This document shows, piece after piece, positions 63,879 through 64,000 of a stretch of DNA of 64,000 nucleotides. Positions within the stretch are counted from its first letter, which is position 1. Each line of letters starts with the position of its first letter. This stretch comes from DASVNK01 sp036383895. Lineage in GTDB: Bacteria; Verrucomicrobiota; Verrucomicrobiia; Limisphaerales; SXQI01. The stretch spans positions 25,037 through 89,036 of the forward strand of contig DASVNK010000071.1 of the NCBI GenBank assembly GCA_036383895.1, written 5' to 3'. Below the pieces are notes generated by a model. The model ran no database searches. It had not been told where the DNA came from and saw nothing but the letters and a program-made list of their open reading frames with translations. A program made the position numbers and the translations under genes.

Positions 63879-64000
63879 TGTTACCCGGGCGTTTGGGCGA
63901 TGGGGGTGGAAACAGATCGTTGCATCAAAATAGGGTGTTACCCGGAATGGATGCAAACATGTCGGTTCAAACTCGCTCGGAAGTGATGGTCAAATTGCGC
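63879..64000 (+). mobile_element. Possible left end of an insertion sequence
   Basis: TGTTACCCGG occurs twice, at 63879 and 63936, the second just before an open frame that runs off the window. Several DDE-transposon families have such repeated TGT-starting ends followed by the transposase. The right end cannot be seen. Confidence 0.3.
63947..64000 (+). CDS. Start of an open frame, possibly a transposase or integrase
   Basis: ATG at 63947 (or at 63959) opens 18 codons to the edge, ending MSVQTRSEVMVKLR. This resembles the first residues of integrase-type transposases, but it is too short for a firm call. No ribosome-binding site is seen. Confidence 0.25.
   Translation, partial: MDANMSVQTRSEVMVKLR

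Overview
The window looks like chromosomal DNA of a Verrucomicrobiota bacterium, probably a soil or freshwater lineage near Pedosphaera or Chthoniobacter. The indicators are a prepilin-like secreted protein, secreted proteins with a GKSYRLESTSD-type C-terminal domain, PQQ-propeller, ThuA and Gfo/Idh/MocA proteins, and a GHL10 hydrolase. The exact lineage cannot be fixed from this sequence. Most of it is ordinary housekeeping and secreted-protein content. No tRNA, rRNA, CRISPR array or prophage was seen.

Layout: 0-2.2 kb holds a partial M64-like peptidase, a secreted protein and a small charged protein. 2.3-7.8 kb is a + strand run: LOG protein, M16 peptidase, pabB, glycosyltransferase and FkbM methyltransferase. 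8-10.1 kb is uvrB. 10.2-17.8 kb has a lipoprotein, a BrkB-type membrane protein, a lone PotA-like ATPase, an HGSNAT-like membrane protein and a Tat-exported NHL propeller. 17.9-24.4 kb has a glycine-zipper protein, a pseudouridine synthase/ThuA pair, a flippase, a methyltransferase and a GlcD-type oxidase. 24.4-30.5 kb has a three-gene two-component operon, purine nucleoside phosphorylase, a histidine-kinase-like protein lacking its phospho-acceptor histidine, and a LysR regulator. 30.5-45.7 kb has secreted proteins, a frameshifted gene, a toxin-antitoxin pair, a prepilin/Calx-beta pair, an oxidoreductase, a sugar kinase, panD, lpxD and two secreted glycoside-hydrolase-like proteins.

45.8-58.5 kb is the most distinctive region: a five-gene minus-strand signalling operon. 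It starts with a 2306-residue soluble hybrid kinase carrying thirteen tandem 92-residue HAMP-type repeats, then GAF, HisKA, HATPase and three receiver domains. The architecture is like fungal Nik1/Os-1 kinases with about twice the repeats. It is followed by a CheR-like protein with eroded motifs, a receiver-PAS kinase, a receiver-PAS protein with a four-cysteine tail, and a receiver-PAS-kinase-receiver hybrid. No CheB, chemoreceptor or CheW is present. 58.8-64 kb has an SRPBCC protein, a second toxin-antitoxin pair, OsmC, ileS and, at the right edge, what may be the left end of an insertion sequence.

Two regulatory patterns stand out. Many first genes have a -35/-10 promoter (TTGNNN, 16-18 nt, TANNNT) ending only 6-13 nt before the start codon, with no ribosome-binding site, which suggests leaderless or nearly leaderless mRNAs. 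Two genes 28 kb apart (a DUF1579-like secreted protein and an SRPBCC protein) share an element TGTCCT, 16 nt, TCGTTG that resembles an ECF-sigma promoter.
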